In this document: positions 36,865-45,888 of the stretch, one piece after another | Layout: each line of letters opens with the position of its first letter | Position numbering within the stretch: position 1 is the stretch's first letter | Assembly (NCBI RefSeq): GCF_002077175.1 | Contig: NZ_CP014943.1 | Coordinates: 620,001 to 684,000, forward strand | Source of the DNA: Colwellia sp. PAMC 21821 | GTDB lineage: Bacteria > Pseudomonadota > Gammaproteobacteria > Enterobacterales > Alteromonadaceae | Length of the DNA stretch: 64,000 bases | Reading direction: 5' to 3' | Notes under the pieces: generated by a model | What the model was told of the DNA's origin: nothing | Seen by the model: only the letters and a program-made list of their open reading frames with translations | The model's database searches: none | Translations under genes and position numbers: made by a program

Positions 36865-37842
36865 GTGAAGAATGGTTCAGAGCTAAAAGCACGATATAAT
36901 GACGTCAATCGTGGCGTATACTTTATCGGCACAACACCGCCTAAAAGTGATACCCCTACCGAGCAAGTATCAACAATTGCAGACAAGTTACTTGAGCGAG
37001 TTAGCGATATCGACTTTGACGGTCTAATTGTTTATGACATTCAAAATGAAGATTCTCGTACTTCAAAGCCGCGCCCTTTTCCATTTAAGTCGACGCATGA
37101 TCCTCGACTTTATTCCTCACTTTTACAGCAGAAGTCAAACCGGCCCGTGATCACTTACAAGAGTGTCGTGCAATCAAATGGTGATGATTTTAATCAATGG
37201 GCTAACGAAGCTTGGCATGACTATGGTATTCGCGACATTGTACTGGTAGGCAGTCCTTCACAGCAAAATAATATTAGCTTGCCTCTGGGCGAGGCCTATA
37301 AAACGTTAGTGAGCAACGAAAACAATTTTTTTATTGGTGGTATTACTATCGCTGAGCGCCATGCGAATAAAGGTAATGAGCATGCGAAATTAATTGAAAA
37401 ACATCAACAAGGCTGTAACTTTTTTATCTCGCAAGCTATTTATAACGCTCAGGCAACCATTGATATGTTGACCCGTTATGCTATTGAGTGTCAGCAACAA
37501 GGTCTTAAGCCACAGCGAATCATTTTAACCTTCTCGCCTTGTGGTAGTAAGAAAACCTTAGAGTTTATTGAATGGCTTGGTGTTAGTGTTCCTGAAGCAA
37601 CGAGTTTACGCATTTTAAATGCTGAAAAGCCATTATACGAATCAATTCGAATTTGCAGCAATACCTTAGTACAAATACTCGATGCTGTATTACCCTACAA
37701 ATTACCTTTAGGGCTTAATATTGAGAGTTTAACTAACCGTAAAGAAGAAATTGACGGTTCAATACTGCTCTACAAACTGTTACGTTCAACAATGGATAAT
37801 TATTTAGCTAAGCAAGAGCTCAGCGGACTTTTTACTAAATAG
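36865..37842 (+). CDS. Methylenetetrahydrofolate-reductase-like TIM-barrel protein
   Basis: A 325-residue protein with a likely TIM-barrel fold related to MetF. IVYDIQNEDSRT near residue 55 corresponds to the family region after the second strand, and FFISQAIYN near residue 192 resembles the MetF FFQPQFxxD-type stretch. It is not the standard MetF, as several flavin-site residues differ. The start is GTG at 36865, with no strong ribosome binding site. Substrate and pathway partners are unknown. Confidence 0.6.
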   Translation: MKNGSELKARYNDVNRGVYFIGTTPPKSDTPTEQVSTIADKLLERVSDIDFDGLIVYDIQNEDSRTSKPRPFPFKSTHDPRLYSSLLQQKSNRPVITYKSVVQSNGDDFNQWANEAWHDYGIRDIVLVGSPSQQNNISLPLGEAYKTLVSNENNFFIGGITIAERHANKGNEHAKLIEKHQQGCNFFISQAIYNAQATIDMLTRYAIECQQQGLKPQRIILTFSPCGSKKTLEFIEWLGVSVPEATSLRILNAEKPLYESIRICSNTLVQILDAVLPYKLPLGLNIESLTNRKEEIDGSILLYKLLRSTMDNYLAKQELSGLFTK

Positions 37843-37968
37843 TGCACAGTTTTTATCTTATTTAGGCGGAAAGTTTAAAGCATGTAATTAAGCAATTTTA
37901 GGTGTTTTTTATATAGATAAGCTATGCTTAATTTGATTGTTTTTATCAGATATAAAGGAGGTCTAGGT

Positions 37969-38211
37969 ATGTCGGGTACAGCGATGGTTGTGGCAATTGT
38001 GTTTATCTCTGTTGGTTTTGGTGTGTTATTTGACATGTACAAAAAGCATTTAGAATTTAAAGAAAAAACCTTAAACCACAATAGCCAACATAATGAACAA
38101 GCGATAGCGATGATAAAACAAGTTCAAGCACTTGAAGAGCGCATGCAAGTGTTAGAAAAAATTGTTACTGATGAAGGTTATGACGTCCAAAAAGAAATTA
38201 ACAAACTTTAG
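37969..38211 (+). CDS. Small PspB-like membrane protein
   Basis: An 80-residue protein with one N-terminal membrane helix (MVVAIVFISVGFGVLF) and a C-terminal coiled coil (QVQALEERMQVLEKIV, ending YDVQKEINKL). This is close to the architecture and C-terminal motif of phage-shock protein B, but pspA, pspC and pspF are not adjacent. The ATG at 37969 follows the perfect ribosome binding site AGGAGG; the frame is open to an ATG at 37924 that lacks one. Confidence 0.65.
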   Translation: MSGTAMVVAIVFISVGFGVLFDMYKKHLEFKEKTLNHNSQHNEQAIAMIKQVQALEERMQVLEKIVTDEGYDVQKEINKL

Positions 38212-38261
38212 CTGATCGCTATTAATCGCATGAAATTGCTAATAACACTTAAAGTGTAAAT

Positions 38262-38465
38262 ATGAAATTAATCATGAGAACTGAATTTGACAATTTACGA
38301 AAAAATCCACTTAATGGTTACCAAAGTGATGTAAATGGTGAAAAGCAAGTTGTTAAAATATATCGAAATGAGCAGCTTATTGCGAAAAGAATTACACTAA
38401 AAAAGTCTATTCGCTACTTTGCTGTCAGCGGCTATCAACAATTTTTAACCGAGGAAGTACAATAA
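38262..38465 (+). CDS. Small hypothetical protein
   Basis: A 67-residue basic protein, no signal or membrane segment, not recognised. It lies 50 bases after the PspB-like gene in the same direction and may be cotranscribed. Residues 28-60 alternate hydrophobic and charged residues like a small beta sheet. It could be a chance frame. Confidence 0.45.
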   Translation: MKLIMRTEFDNLRKNPLNGYQSDVNGEKQVVKIYRNEQLIAKRITLKKSIRYFAVSGYQQFLTEEVQ

Positions 38466-38647
38466 AGTCATATCTTAGCTCACCAGAATAACAATGTACT
38501 TCCTAAGTTAATTACAGCACTCAAGTCCTTTGGAGCAAACTAGGGTAATTCGTATTGCCTATGGCTCCCTTTCAACTGACATTAAAATGTAGAAATTAAG
38601 CACTAACTAAACATTATGATTTAATGTCATTAGCTAATTCAGGCCAA

Positions 38648-39037
38648 TTAATCTTCAAAAGGGTCAGTCAAAGAAGCTAACGTTTTACCGTGTGGGATCG
38701 GGAGTTTAGTTTCAGGATCCACTTGAACAAAAACAATATCATCAGCTAAACATATAGTTTTTTTAGTAATTTTGTTACGCATCATACAAGTAATGGTAAT
38801 CGACGTTTTACCAACCGACTTAGTTGATAACCCAAACTCTACGACATCACCTTGTTGAGCAGGCGATTCAAAATTAATCGCACCGATGTGCTTAGTGACC
38901 AAACAGTTTGTTTCAAGTTGACATATTGCATAGATGGCAGCTTCTTCGTCAATCCAAGCTAGTGCTCTGCCACCAAATAATGAATTGGCATAATTTAAAT
39001 CATTCGGCAAAATTAGCCGACGAGAGAGAAAGCGCAT
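38648..39037 (-). CDS. Acyl-CoA thioesterase (YciA-like hotdog fold)
   Basis: A 129-residue single hotdog-domain protein with the family sequence FGGRALAWIDEEAAI near residue 22 (catalytic Asp) and VEFGLSTKSVGKTSITI. It should hydrolyse acyl-CoA esters in the cytoplasm. It lies 55 bases after the FabH-like gene on the same strand, so a shared acyl-thioester role is possible. Confidence 0.85.
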   Translation of the reverse strand: MRFLSRRLILPNDLNYANSLFGGRALAWIDEEAAIYAICQLETNCLVTKHIGAINFESPAQQGDVVEFGLSTKSVGKTSITITCMMRNKITKKTICLADDIVFVQVDPETKLPIPHGKTLASLTDPFED

Positions 39038-39092
39038 GGGTATCCTTACTTATAGCGAGAAGCCAACACAACTGTGTGTTGGCTGATAAATT

Positions 39093-40163
39093 TTAAACAG
39101 ATTTGGCAGCAATAATATCTTGAACTAGTGCTAAACCAGATTGTTTACATTCGGGTAAATCAACATCTGTTGTTGATAAAGCATGGGTTCTATCGCCCCA
39201 TTTTACGACATGGGCGCTCCAGGTTAAACCACCACCAAAGGCAGGAAGCAACACATAAGACTGCTTAGCAATAAAACCTTCTTCTATCGCTTCTACAAAT
39301 GCCACTAAGGTTGTTGCCGCCGACATATTGCCATATTTATGAATATTGATAAATACTTTATCTTTGTCTACTTTTAAACGTTTTACTAAGGTATCAATGA
39401 TGCGTAAATTAGCTTGGTGAGGAACAACACTTGATATTTGGTCGGCACTCAATTGCGCTTGCGTTAATGCTTTATCACACGCTTGAGCCATGCCAGCAAC
39501 TGCTTTTTTGAAAATTTCTTGCCCTAAAAACGCCCAATTGCTTTGACCGAGCAAACGGCCTTTGTTGGCATATTTCATGCCCCAGCCTTGAACGGAAAGA
39601 ATATCTCTAGATTCACCATAGCAGCCTAAAGCTTGTGTTATAACACCCGTTTCTTCAGCACTTTCTTCTAAATAAAGTGCTGCAGCGCCATCACCAAATA
39701 ATACAGCGACATCTCGATTACTCCAGTCCATAATAGGTGAAATAGTTTCAGCACCTATTATCAATGCAGATTTAACCACACCACTTTTGATCATAGATGT
39801 TGCAACACTTAAGCTATACATACCACCGGTACATGCCGTACTTACATCGATACAAGCGGCATTTTCAGCCCCCAGTAAACGTTGAACATTTGAGGCTGCA
39901 TTAGGACAAATTTCATCAAATGTCGTGCTACCAAACACAATTAACTCAACATCTTTAGCTGTTTTTCCCGCAGCAGCCAATGCTCGTGCACAGGCAACAT
40001 GCGCTAATTCACTCACGGTAACATGAGAAATTCTTCGCTCTTTCATGCCGGTTCTAGAAGTGATCCATTCATCATCTGTTTCTAGAAACGTCGCTAAGTC
40101 ATCATTGGTAAGGATAGCGGGCGGTAAGCACTTGCCCCAACCGGTAATTGCTGCGTATGTCAT
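39093..40163 (-). CDS. 3-oxoacyl-ACP synthase III family protein (FabH-like)
   Basis: Beta-ketoacyl-ACP synthase III, 356 residues, with the Cys-His-Asn triad seen in DVSTACTGGMYS, VVPHQANLRI and HKYGNMSAAT. It condenses an acyl-CoA with malonyl-ACP, or performs a related reaction. It is not in a fab cluster and is longer than E. coli FabH (317), so it may be an accessory enzyme for a special fatty acid rather than the housekeeping one. Confidence 0.87.
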   Translation of the reverse strand: MTYAAITGWGKCLPPAILTNDDLATFLETDDEWITSRTGMKERRISHVTVSELAHVACARALAAAGKTAKDVELIVFGSTTFDEICPNAASNVQRLLGAENAACIDVSTACTGGMYSLSVATSMIKSGVVKSALIIGAETISPIMDWSNRDVAVLFGDGAAALYLEESAEETGVITQALGCYGESRDILSVQGWGMKYANKGRLLGQSNWAFLGQEIFKKAVAGMAQACDKALTQAQLSADQISSVVPHQANLRIIDTLVKRLKVDKDKVFINIHKYGNMSAATTLVAFVEAIEEGFIAKQSYVLLPAFGGGLTWSAHVVKWGDRTHALSTTDVDLPECKQSGLALVQDIIAAKSV

Positions 40164-40320
40164 AGTAAGCCTTTTTTGCTGTTTTTTACTTTAAGAAGCT
40201 TTTACTTTAAGAAGCAAATAAAAATCTATTTTTTATAATATTATGATACTACAAAATATCAGTTTTTTGACGATTTTTTACGGTATTTATCGTCTATATT
40301 TAACATAAACGTCGCTTAAA

Positions 40321-40929
40321 CTAAATTTTGGATAATATTAACTCATAGCTTTTACGCCAATCTTTATAATCGATGGGGATTGTATTAGTAGCATGATTTT
40401 GAACTAACACTAAAGAGGGAAAGCCGTTGAACGACAAATTTCTCATTGTTGTCATTTCTTTTTTGAAAATATGATCAACTTGAGCGCTATTCATTTGTGT
40501 TAAAAAGTCACTACTGTCTAAACCAATTTCAACGGCCAATGCATGTAATGTATCTAAATCTGATGGATTTTTTGCATGCAAATAATAAGCGTGCTGAATA
40601 GCCGTTAACATGGCCTGCTCTTTGTCACTGCCTCTTGCAACTATTGTCGCTCGACAAGCTGGATAAGTAGATCGCCTTGGTAGACATTGTTGCCAAAAAT
40701 CATAATTGAATTCCGTACCTAACTGTTGAGAGATATTGCGCCAAGTTTGCTGTAAGAAGGTTTGCATTTCTTCGGGCATGATTTCATCACTGTCTTTTGC
40801 CAATCCACCAAGACCATAAATAATATCAACATGAGGCGCGAGCTCTTTTTTCAGTCGTTGCCATGTAGGAGCATACCCCCAACACCAACTGCACATGGGA
40901 TCGTAAATATAATAAAGTTGCGGTTTCAA
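40321..40929 (-). CDS. DsbA-family thioredoxin-fold protein (FrnE-like)
   Basis: A 202-residue thioredoxin-fold protein with a CSWC active site at the N-terminus (YIYDPMCSWCWGY) and the inserted helical domain of the DsbA/2-hydroxychromene isomerase family. No signal peptide is present, so it probably works in the cytoplasm, as FrnE-type oxidoreductases do. Confidence 0.85.
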   Translation of the reverse strand: MKPQLYYIYDPMCSWCWGYAPTWQRLKKELAPHVDIIYGLGGLAKDSDEIMPEEMQTFLQQTWRNISQQLGTEFNYDFWQQCLPRRSTYPACRATIVARGSDKEQAMLTAIQHAYYLHAKNPSDLDTLHALAVEIGLDSSDFLTQMNSAQVDHIFKKEMTTMRNLSFNGFPSLVLVQNHATNTIPIDYKDWRKSYELILSKI

Positions 40930-40992
40930 ATTTTTATCTCCTAAAACATTGGTTTTAATAAATTCATGGCTACTACCACCAAAATATTATGC

Positions 40993-41035
40993 CAAATTGA
41001 TTAATTAAGTGATCTATTTTTTCATGCGGAAAATG
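40993..41035 (+). repeat. Dispersed repeat, copy A
   Basis: A roughly 43-base segment with the core TTGATTAATTAAGTGATCTA, then a T run, ATGCGGAAAATG. It recurs in inverted orientation at 45371-45415 with about four differences. TTGGTATTA/TAATACCAA-like ends occur close by (41055-41100). It lies in the intergenic space upstream of the DsbA-like gene. Confidence 0.6.
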
Positions 41036-41146
41036 AGCAGTTAATTAATTAACTTGGTATTAATCAACTTAGTATTACTCAACATTGTGTATACCAAGGT
41101 TATAGCGAGTTGAATAATTACCTGAACTAGTCGACGCTAGATAACA

Positions 41147-41171
41147 AAAAGCCCAGCATGGCTGGGCTTTA
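41147..41171 (-). terminator. Terminator of the apt-dnaX-ybaB group
   Basis: AAAGCCCAGC and GCTGGGCTTT form a 10-bp stem with a three-base loop. Read on the minus strand it ends in a T run, about 50 bases after the ybaB stop. Confidence 0.88.
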
Positions 41172-41218
41172 ATTCAATAAGCTTAACGAAAAGGTTATTA
41201 CAGTTTTATAAAACAGGA

Positions 41219-41545
41219 TTAAAACGGCATTTTCATCCCTGGAGGCATTTGCATTCCACCAGTTAGTGCACCCATCTTATCTTTATTTTGCTCTTCTACA
41301 CGACGCACAGCATCATTCATTGCTGCTGCGACTAGATCTTCAAGCATATCTTTGTCATCGGCCATTAAGCTATCGTCGATAACTACGCGACGAACGTTAT
41401 GGTTACCTGTCATAGTCACTTTAACCATGCCGGCACCAGACTCGCCCGTTACTTCCATATTGGCTAGCTCTTCTTGTGCTTTTGCCATTTTAGCTTGCAT
41501 TTGTTGGGCTTGCTTCATTAAGTTGCCCATGCCACCTTTCATCAT
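41219..41545 (-). CDS. ybaB: Nucleoid-associated protein YbaB/EbfC
   Basis: DNA-binding dimer of 108 residues. It has the typical N-terminus [18 protein letters not shown], the central [18 protein letters not shown] and a Met/Gly-rich tail. The place directly after dnaX is conserved in gammaproteobacteria. It lies 67 bases after dnaX. Confidence 0.96.
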   Translation of the reverse strand: MMKGGMGNLMKQAQQMQAKMAKAQEELANMEVTGESGAGMVKVTMTGNHNVRRVVIDDSLMADDKDMLEDLVAAAMNDAVRRVEEQNKDKMGALTGGMQMPPGMKMPF

Positions 41546-41612
41546 AATTTTTCACTCCAAATGTAATATGCCGCCAAAGATAGTAGTTAACGGCTAAAAA
41601 TTCAAGTAGCGA

Positions 41613-43886
41613 TTATCGCGCTACGATAGTTTCTTGATCAAGCTCAGCTTGAAATTGTTGTTGCAAGGCAATTACTATTTCATCATCAGCTAACACTTGC
41701 TTTGCGTATTCATAACGTTTCGCATTAATATCTGATTGAATTTGATAGGGATCAGCCACTGTTTTTTCAACAATATTTAATTCAACGGTAACCTGTCGCT
41801 GTAAATATTCAGATATTCTTGCTTCTAATTGCTTATGTGCTGCATCACTATTTAAGTGCTTTATCGATTGATCTAATTGTAATATCAACACATCGTCTGT
41901 CGAGGCTTCATCAACCGTCGCATGAATGGCTAACTGCCTTAAACGAGCGATTAAGGACATGCTGTCAATCATGTGTGCCCATTTATCGACCTGGTTTGCT
42001 AACTTTATGGTTGCGGGATTAATAACATCTTCGCTATAAGGTTGCTCAGGTAATGTGGCTAAATCAGGTACATTGGGCTGTTCTACAACATTATTTGTAA
42101 CCGCTTCCACACTCGTATCGTCACTTGTCTCTGATATGGGACGCACTTTAGCCCCATTAGGCTTTTTTCCGCCCTCCTCCATCGACTTTTTCCTGCTTCT
42201 CAACATATTACGAGTAGCGATTGCAGCAGCCACTGGCGATGAAAATGACTTTTTATCGTTATTACCTTGTGGTAAATCAGCAATTTCGTTAGTTGTAGAA
42301 ACAACCGATCTGTCATCTTCTATAGCGGCAGTGTTTTGATGAGAAATACTTTCATCGGTAATATTCTGCTGAGGTTGTAATATTTGCGACTCAGGTATTT
42401 GCTCAGTAAGCGAACCGGCTTGCTGCTCAATTGCTAACATCTCTGCTGCTAATGCGTCATTGGTCTTAGATTCATGCTCTGACAACATGCTAGTATCTTC
42501 ACTCGCCGTATTTTCTACTTGAAGAGCACTAGCATGTGGTTGTGCTGCATTACTATCCATCGGTGCTGTATCCGTAAAATCTGAATTAAACGGGTCGTTT
42601 CCTAATAATACGTCTTCTTGCGTTGAATGCGACAGCTCTGGCTCAGAGATAGTTATACTATTTGTAGTCTGAAGGTTGTTAGCTGCTAAATCATCAGCTA
42701 TGACTATTGATGCTGACTCACCAAGTGTCAGTTGATCAAGTTCTTTATTTATCAGTTCATTAGATTCTTCAATCACTGCAACCGGTAAATCTTGATTATT
42801 GACAACGGGTTTGAACGCTAACAACCTTAATAGCATCATGTCAAATGCAGCCTGTTCATCATCTGCATAAGGTAAATCTTTTCTAGCTGTTAAAACTATC
42901 TGATAATAAAGCTGAACATCTTCAGGCGACATTAATTGGCAAAATCGGGTTAACAGTTGTTGATGCTCTGTCGGTAAACTAAAGTTAGCTTCAACGACTT
43001 GTGTCATTGCTATTTGGTGTAACAATTGGATCAGCTCTGCGGATAATCGGCTGTAACTTGGTGCATATGAAGCAATTGACAGGGAAAGCTGCATTAAAGC
43101 TGTGGCGTCTTGTTTTAATAAAGCGACGAGAATTTTAAATACCCAGTCTCTGTCAACTCCGCCTAACATTTGCTGCACGTCAACTCGGGTAATATTGCCA
43201 TTACCTTGCGCAATGCATTGGTCTGTTAAACTTAAGCAGTCACGCATACTACCGCGTGCAGCTTTAGCTAAAAGTGCTATAGCTTCGTCATCAAATGATA
43301 CCGATTCTTGATGTAGAATCTCTATCACTTTATCGCTAATTTGATTAATTGTTAGCGCTTTTAAGTGAAATTGTAAACAGCGAGAAAGCACTGTGACTGG
43401 TAGCTTTTGGGGATCAGTCGTGGCAAGAATAAACTTAACATGCTCTGGCGGCTCTTCCAGTGTCTTTAATAAGGCATTGAAACTGCTTTTTGACAGCATA
43501 TGCACTTCATCAATTAAGTAGACCTTATATCGGCCTCTTGTTGGCGCATATTGTACGTTGTCTAATATTTCACGTGTATCGTCAACTTTTGTGCGAGAAG
43601 CTGCATCAATTTCAAGTAAATCAACAAATTTACCTTGGTCAATATCAACACAAGCGTCACAAACTCCACAAGGTGTTGCTGTGATACCTGTTTCGCAATT
43701 TAGGCTTTTAGCAAAAATTCTCGCAATGGTCGTTTTACCAACACCTCGCGTTCCAGTGAATAAATAGGCGTGATGTAAACGCTTTTGGGTGAGTGCATTA
43801 ACCAAAACAGTAACGACATGCTCTTGGCCCATTAGCTCACTAAAGGATTTGGGTCGCCATTTTCTTGCTAAAACCTGATAGCTCAT
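41613..43886 (-). CDS. dnaX: DNA polymerase III subunits tau and gamma (DnaX)
   Basis: Clamp-loader ATPase and replisome organiser, 757 residues as tau. It has Walker A GTRGVGKTT near residue 50, zinc-binding Cys (CETGITATPCGVCDAC), DEVHMLS and the sensor-1 stretch FILATTDPQKL. A long acidic, low-complexity linker (about 375-600) and the tau C-terminal domain that binds alpha and DnaB follow. A complete programmed -1 frameshift signal at codons 574-575 predicts a shorter gamma form of about 576 residues. It starts nine bases after apt. Confidence 0.97.
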   Translation of the reverse strand: MSYQVLARKWRPKSFSELMGQEHVVTVLVNALTQKRLHHAYLFTGTRGVGKTTIARIFAKSLNCETGITATPCGVCDACVDIDQGKFVDLLEIDAASRTKVDDTREILDNVQYAPTRGRYKVYLIDEVHMLSKSSFNALLKTLEEPPEHVKFILATTDPQKLPVTVLSRCLQFHLKALTINQISDKVIEILHQESVSFDDEAIALLAKAARGSMRDCLSLTDQCIAQGNGNITRVDVQQMLGGVDRDWVFKILVALLKQDATALMQLSLSIASYAPSYSRLSAELIQLLHQIAMTQVVEANFSLPTEHQQLLTRFCQLMSPEDVQLYYQIVLTARKDLPYADDEQAAFDMMLLRLLAFKPVVNNQDLPVAVIEESNELINKELDQLTLGESASIVIADDLAANNLQTTNSITISEPELSHSTQEDVLLGNDPFNSDFTDTAPMDSNAAQPHASALQVENTASEDTSMLSEHESKTNDALAAEMLAIEQQAGSLTEQIPESQILQPQQNITDESISHQNTAAIEDDRSVVSTTNEIADLPQGNNDKKSFSSPVAAAIATRNMLRSRKKSMEEGGKKPNGAKVRPISETSDDTSVEAVTNNVVEQPNVPDLATLPEQPYSEDVINPATIKLANQVDKWAHMIDSMSLIARLRQLAIHATVDEASTDDVLILQLDQSIKHLNSDAAHKQLEARISEYLQRQVTVELNIVEKTVADPYQIQSDINAKRYEYAKQVLADDEIVIALQQQFQAELDQETIVAR
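42136..42180 (-). promoter_or_regulatory. Programmed -1 ribosomal frameshift signal in dnaX
   Basis: On the minus strand, in order: an internal Shine-Dalgarno GGAGGAGG (42180-42173); the slippery heptamer A AAA AAG (42168-42162) in the correct frame (Gly573-Lys574-Lys575); a four-base spacer; and a 7-bp hairpin ATGGGGC / GTCCCAT (42157-42151 and 42142-42136) with an eight-base loop. After a -1 slip the frame reads GCC TAA and stops at 42159-42157. These are the same elements as in E. coli dnaX. Confidence 0.88.
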
Positions 43887-43895
43887 TCTTCAGCC

Positions 43896-44441
43896 TTAAT
43901 CGCCAGCATATTGCAATAATGAAAATACAGATAAATTCATATCTTCGAGTTTTTTTTCACCGCCTAAGTCCGGTAAAGATATAACAAATGCAGCATCAGT
44001 TACTTTTGCACCTAAGCGTCTTATCAACTTGGTTGTAGCTTCTATAGTGCCACCAGTCGCCAGTAAGTCATCGACAATCAAAACATTATCGTGCTCTGTT
44101 AGCGCATCTTGATGGATTTCTAAAGTGTCGTGCCCATACTCTAGCTGATAATCTTGCATATAAGTAGCTCTTGGCAACTTACCTGGCTTACGTACAGGAA
44201 CAAATCCTAAGCCCATTGCTAGTGCTAATGGCGCACCAAAAAGAAACCCTCGCGCTTCAGTACCAACAATTTTGGTATAGCCACCATCTTTAAATTTATC
44301 AGCTAAAATATCTATGGTGAGTTTGAATGCGTCTGCATCATCCAATATCCCGGTTACGTCTCTAAACATAATACCGATTTTAGGATAATCAGGAATGGTG
44401 TGAATTGCGGATTTGAGTGTGTTAATTTCTGTTTCAGTCAT
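43896..44441 (-). CDS. apt: Adenine phosphoribosyltransferase
   Basis: Purine-salvage enzyme converting adenine and PRPP to AMP. It has 181 residues with the PRPP-binding motif [13 protein letters not shown] and the N-terminal [14 protein letters not shown], both typical of Apt. It lies upstream of dnaX in the conserved apt-dnaX-ybaB order, nine bases apart. Confidence 0.97.
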   Translation of the reverse strand: MTETEINTLKSAIHTIPDYPKIGIMFRDVTGILDDADAFKLTIDILADKFKDGGYTKIVGTEARGFLFGAPLALAMGLGFVPVRKPGKLPRATYMQDYQLEYGHDTLEIHQDALTEHDNVLIVDDLLATGGTIEATTKLIRRLGAKVTDAAFVISLPDLGGEKKLEDMNLSVFSLLQYAGD

Positions 44442-44495
44442 GTTCTAAAAGTCAAAAGATATTTTAGTTACAGAATAAAGCAATTCACTGAAAAT

Positions 44496-44879
44496 TTATA
44501 GTAACTGAAGGCGAGAATTTGGCGATAGTAAGTCATTTATCAATTTAAGCAGGTTTTGCTCATCTATTGGCTTATCAATGATTGCCGAAAACAAACTGAT
44601 ATCGCAAATATGCTTAACCGTTTTACGCCCTTGTGTGGTCATAAATATCACTGGCGTGTCTGCATACACTTCATGCTGACGAATATGTTTAGTTAATTGA
44701 ATACCATTCATAATCGGCATTAAGTGATCGATTATAACTAAATCATAGCAACTACTTTGCAGTTTTTCAGATGCCGCAAGGCCATGACTTGCAGTATTTA
44801 TAAAGTAACCTTGAGCAGATAATAATGCACTAAGGCTGTCGAGTATTGCCGGGTTATCGTCTACAACGAGTATTTTCAT
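44496..44879 (-). CDS. Single-domain response regulator
   Basis: A 127-residue receiver domain without an output domain: VVDDNPAI acidic pocket, phospho-acceptor Asp in LVIIDHLMPIMNG, the Thr in IFMTTQG and the Lys in IIDKPID. The ATG at 44879 gives the normal receiver start; the frame continues to 44924 without receiver character. No kinase gene is adjacent. It follows a 40-residue membrane peptide gene with 20 bases between. Confidence 0.85.
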   Translation of the reverse strand: MKILVVDDNPAILDSLSALLSAQGYFINTASHGLAASEKLQSSCYDLVIIDHLMPIMNGIQLTKHIRQHEVYADTPVIFMTTQGRKTVKHICDISLFSAIIDKPIDEQNLLKLINDLLSPNSRLQLL

Positions 44880-44899
44880 GCTACTACAAGGGTCTTTGA

Positions 44900-45022
44900 T
44901 TAATTTGATAACAATGTAAACCAACCGGCTAACATTGGTAATAACGGCGCGGCAAACATTACTAAGACTGCTAAAAGTATATGAACGAGTGATGTGTTAT
45001 CTTTAAAGTTTTCTTCTGACAT
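44900..45022 (-). CDS. Small 40-residue membrane protein upstream of the response regulator
   Basis: An open frame of 41 codons encoding a soluble acidic N-terminus (MSEENFKDNT) and one strong membrane helix (SLVHILLAVLVMFAAPLLPM), with the tail LAGWFTLLSN. AGGA stands seven to eight bases before the ATG at 45022; another ATG at 45028 is too close to it. It ends 20 bases before the response-regulator start. The frame, ribosome binding site and hydrophobic pattern support a real gene of unknown function. Confidence 0.6.
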   Translation of the reverse strand: MSEENFKDNTSLVHILLAVLVMFAAPLLPMLAGWFTLLSN

Positions 45023-45493
45023 GAGCATTCCTTTCGATTGATTAATCGGCGCGGATTGTAGACTAAAAGTGCTTTAAAAGGTAGTGTTATTTGATTTCGT
45101 AAAGTGAAATACTTAAACCTTTGATACTTTAATTATCAGCAATCTATGGTACTGAGGTGATAGATCATATTGCATTGTTAATGGCTAGTATATTAGTCGT
45201 TAGTCTTAGGCATCATAAGCACCCAATATCTGCGATACCGAACGGTTGTTCGTACTTACACCAAGTTGATTCATTCGCGGCTCATTTTTAATGATTAAAA
45301 TGAATAACTACGGCGTTATATAATTTATAAGTAGCATAACTACTGACTAAATTATATGCCTTGTCATTATCCATTTTTCCACATAAAAAAGTAGATCACT
45401 TAATTAATCAAATTGATATCACCCCTTAATGTGATTAATGCTCAGCGCTATCTTATACGTAGTAAAACGACTAAATATTAGCGTTTATTTAAA
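45023..45493. other. Intergenic region with no recognised gene
   Basis: About 470 AT-rich bases between the small membrane protein gene and the split repeat. It holds copy B of the dispersed repeat (45371-45415) and a CACCAAGTTGATTCATTCGC stretch near 45260 that may be its other end. Nothing else was recognised. Confidence 0.5.
45371..45415 (-). repeat. Dispersed repeat, copy B (inverted)
   Basis: Reverse-complement copy of the 40993-41035 segment, sharing TTGATTAATTAAGTGATCTA and the following T run and GGAAAA. The two copies lie 4.3 kb apart, flanking ybaB-dnaX-apt and the response-regulator gene. Confidence 0.6.
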
Positions 45494-45591
45494 TAATACC
45501 AAATGTAATAAGTTATTGACCAATTTTAAGCGAGGATAAATTGTTCAAGAATACATGTTTATTGTTCCAGACTAAACATAAGTACCTGCAT

Positions 45592-45888
45592 ATATGGACC
45601 CACTCCGTTTGCAAGACATTTAATCGTTATGTAAGAGAAAATCATTGCTCTCATATATCCGGCCTGTTTATGAAGGATTTTTACCTTCTGGCCCCGATGG
45701 TTGTTTGCGCTCACACTCCTCATCATCCCTCCGGCTTTTTTATTAGCCAATGCAGGTACCAGGTTTTGTGCAAGCCAGTCTGACTATCTTACCATCCGAT
45801 TAATTTATCTTTTGCAACTGAAGTAAAAGGGTTTTACTGTTATCTCATCACTGAAACCAATCTAACTTGCTTCAGTTTTGAGCTTTAT
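45592..45888 (-). ncRNA. Candidate bridge RNA of the IS110/IS1111 element
   Basis: The non-coding end downstream of the transposase. ATGCAGGTAC (45750-45759) is the exact reverse complement of the left target flank GTACCTGCAT (45582-45591). CATCCCT (45724-45730) equals the right side of the rejoined target, including the core. Between them GGCT (45733-45736) and AGCC (45745-45748) form a small hairpin. In a minus-strand transcript this gives left guide, hairpin and right guide, pairing with opposite target strands, as in published IS110 bridge RNAs. The exact RNA ends and the donor loop were not resolved. Confidence 0.65.

Noticed and set aside
45541..45783. Plus-strand frame of 80 codons across the left IS end
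   Set aside because: It starts in the 258-bp repeat, crosses the IS boundary and covers the putative bridge RNA region; no ribosome binding site or protein family signal.
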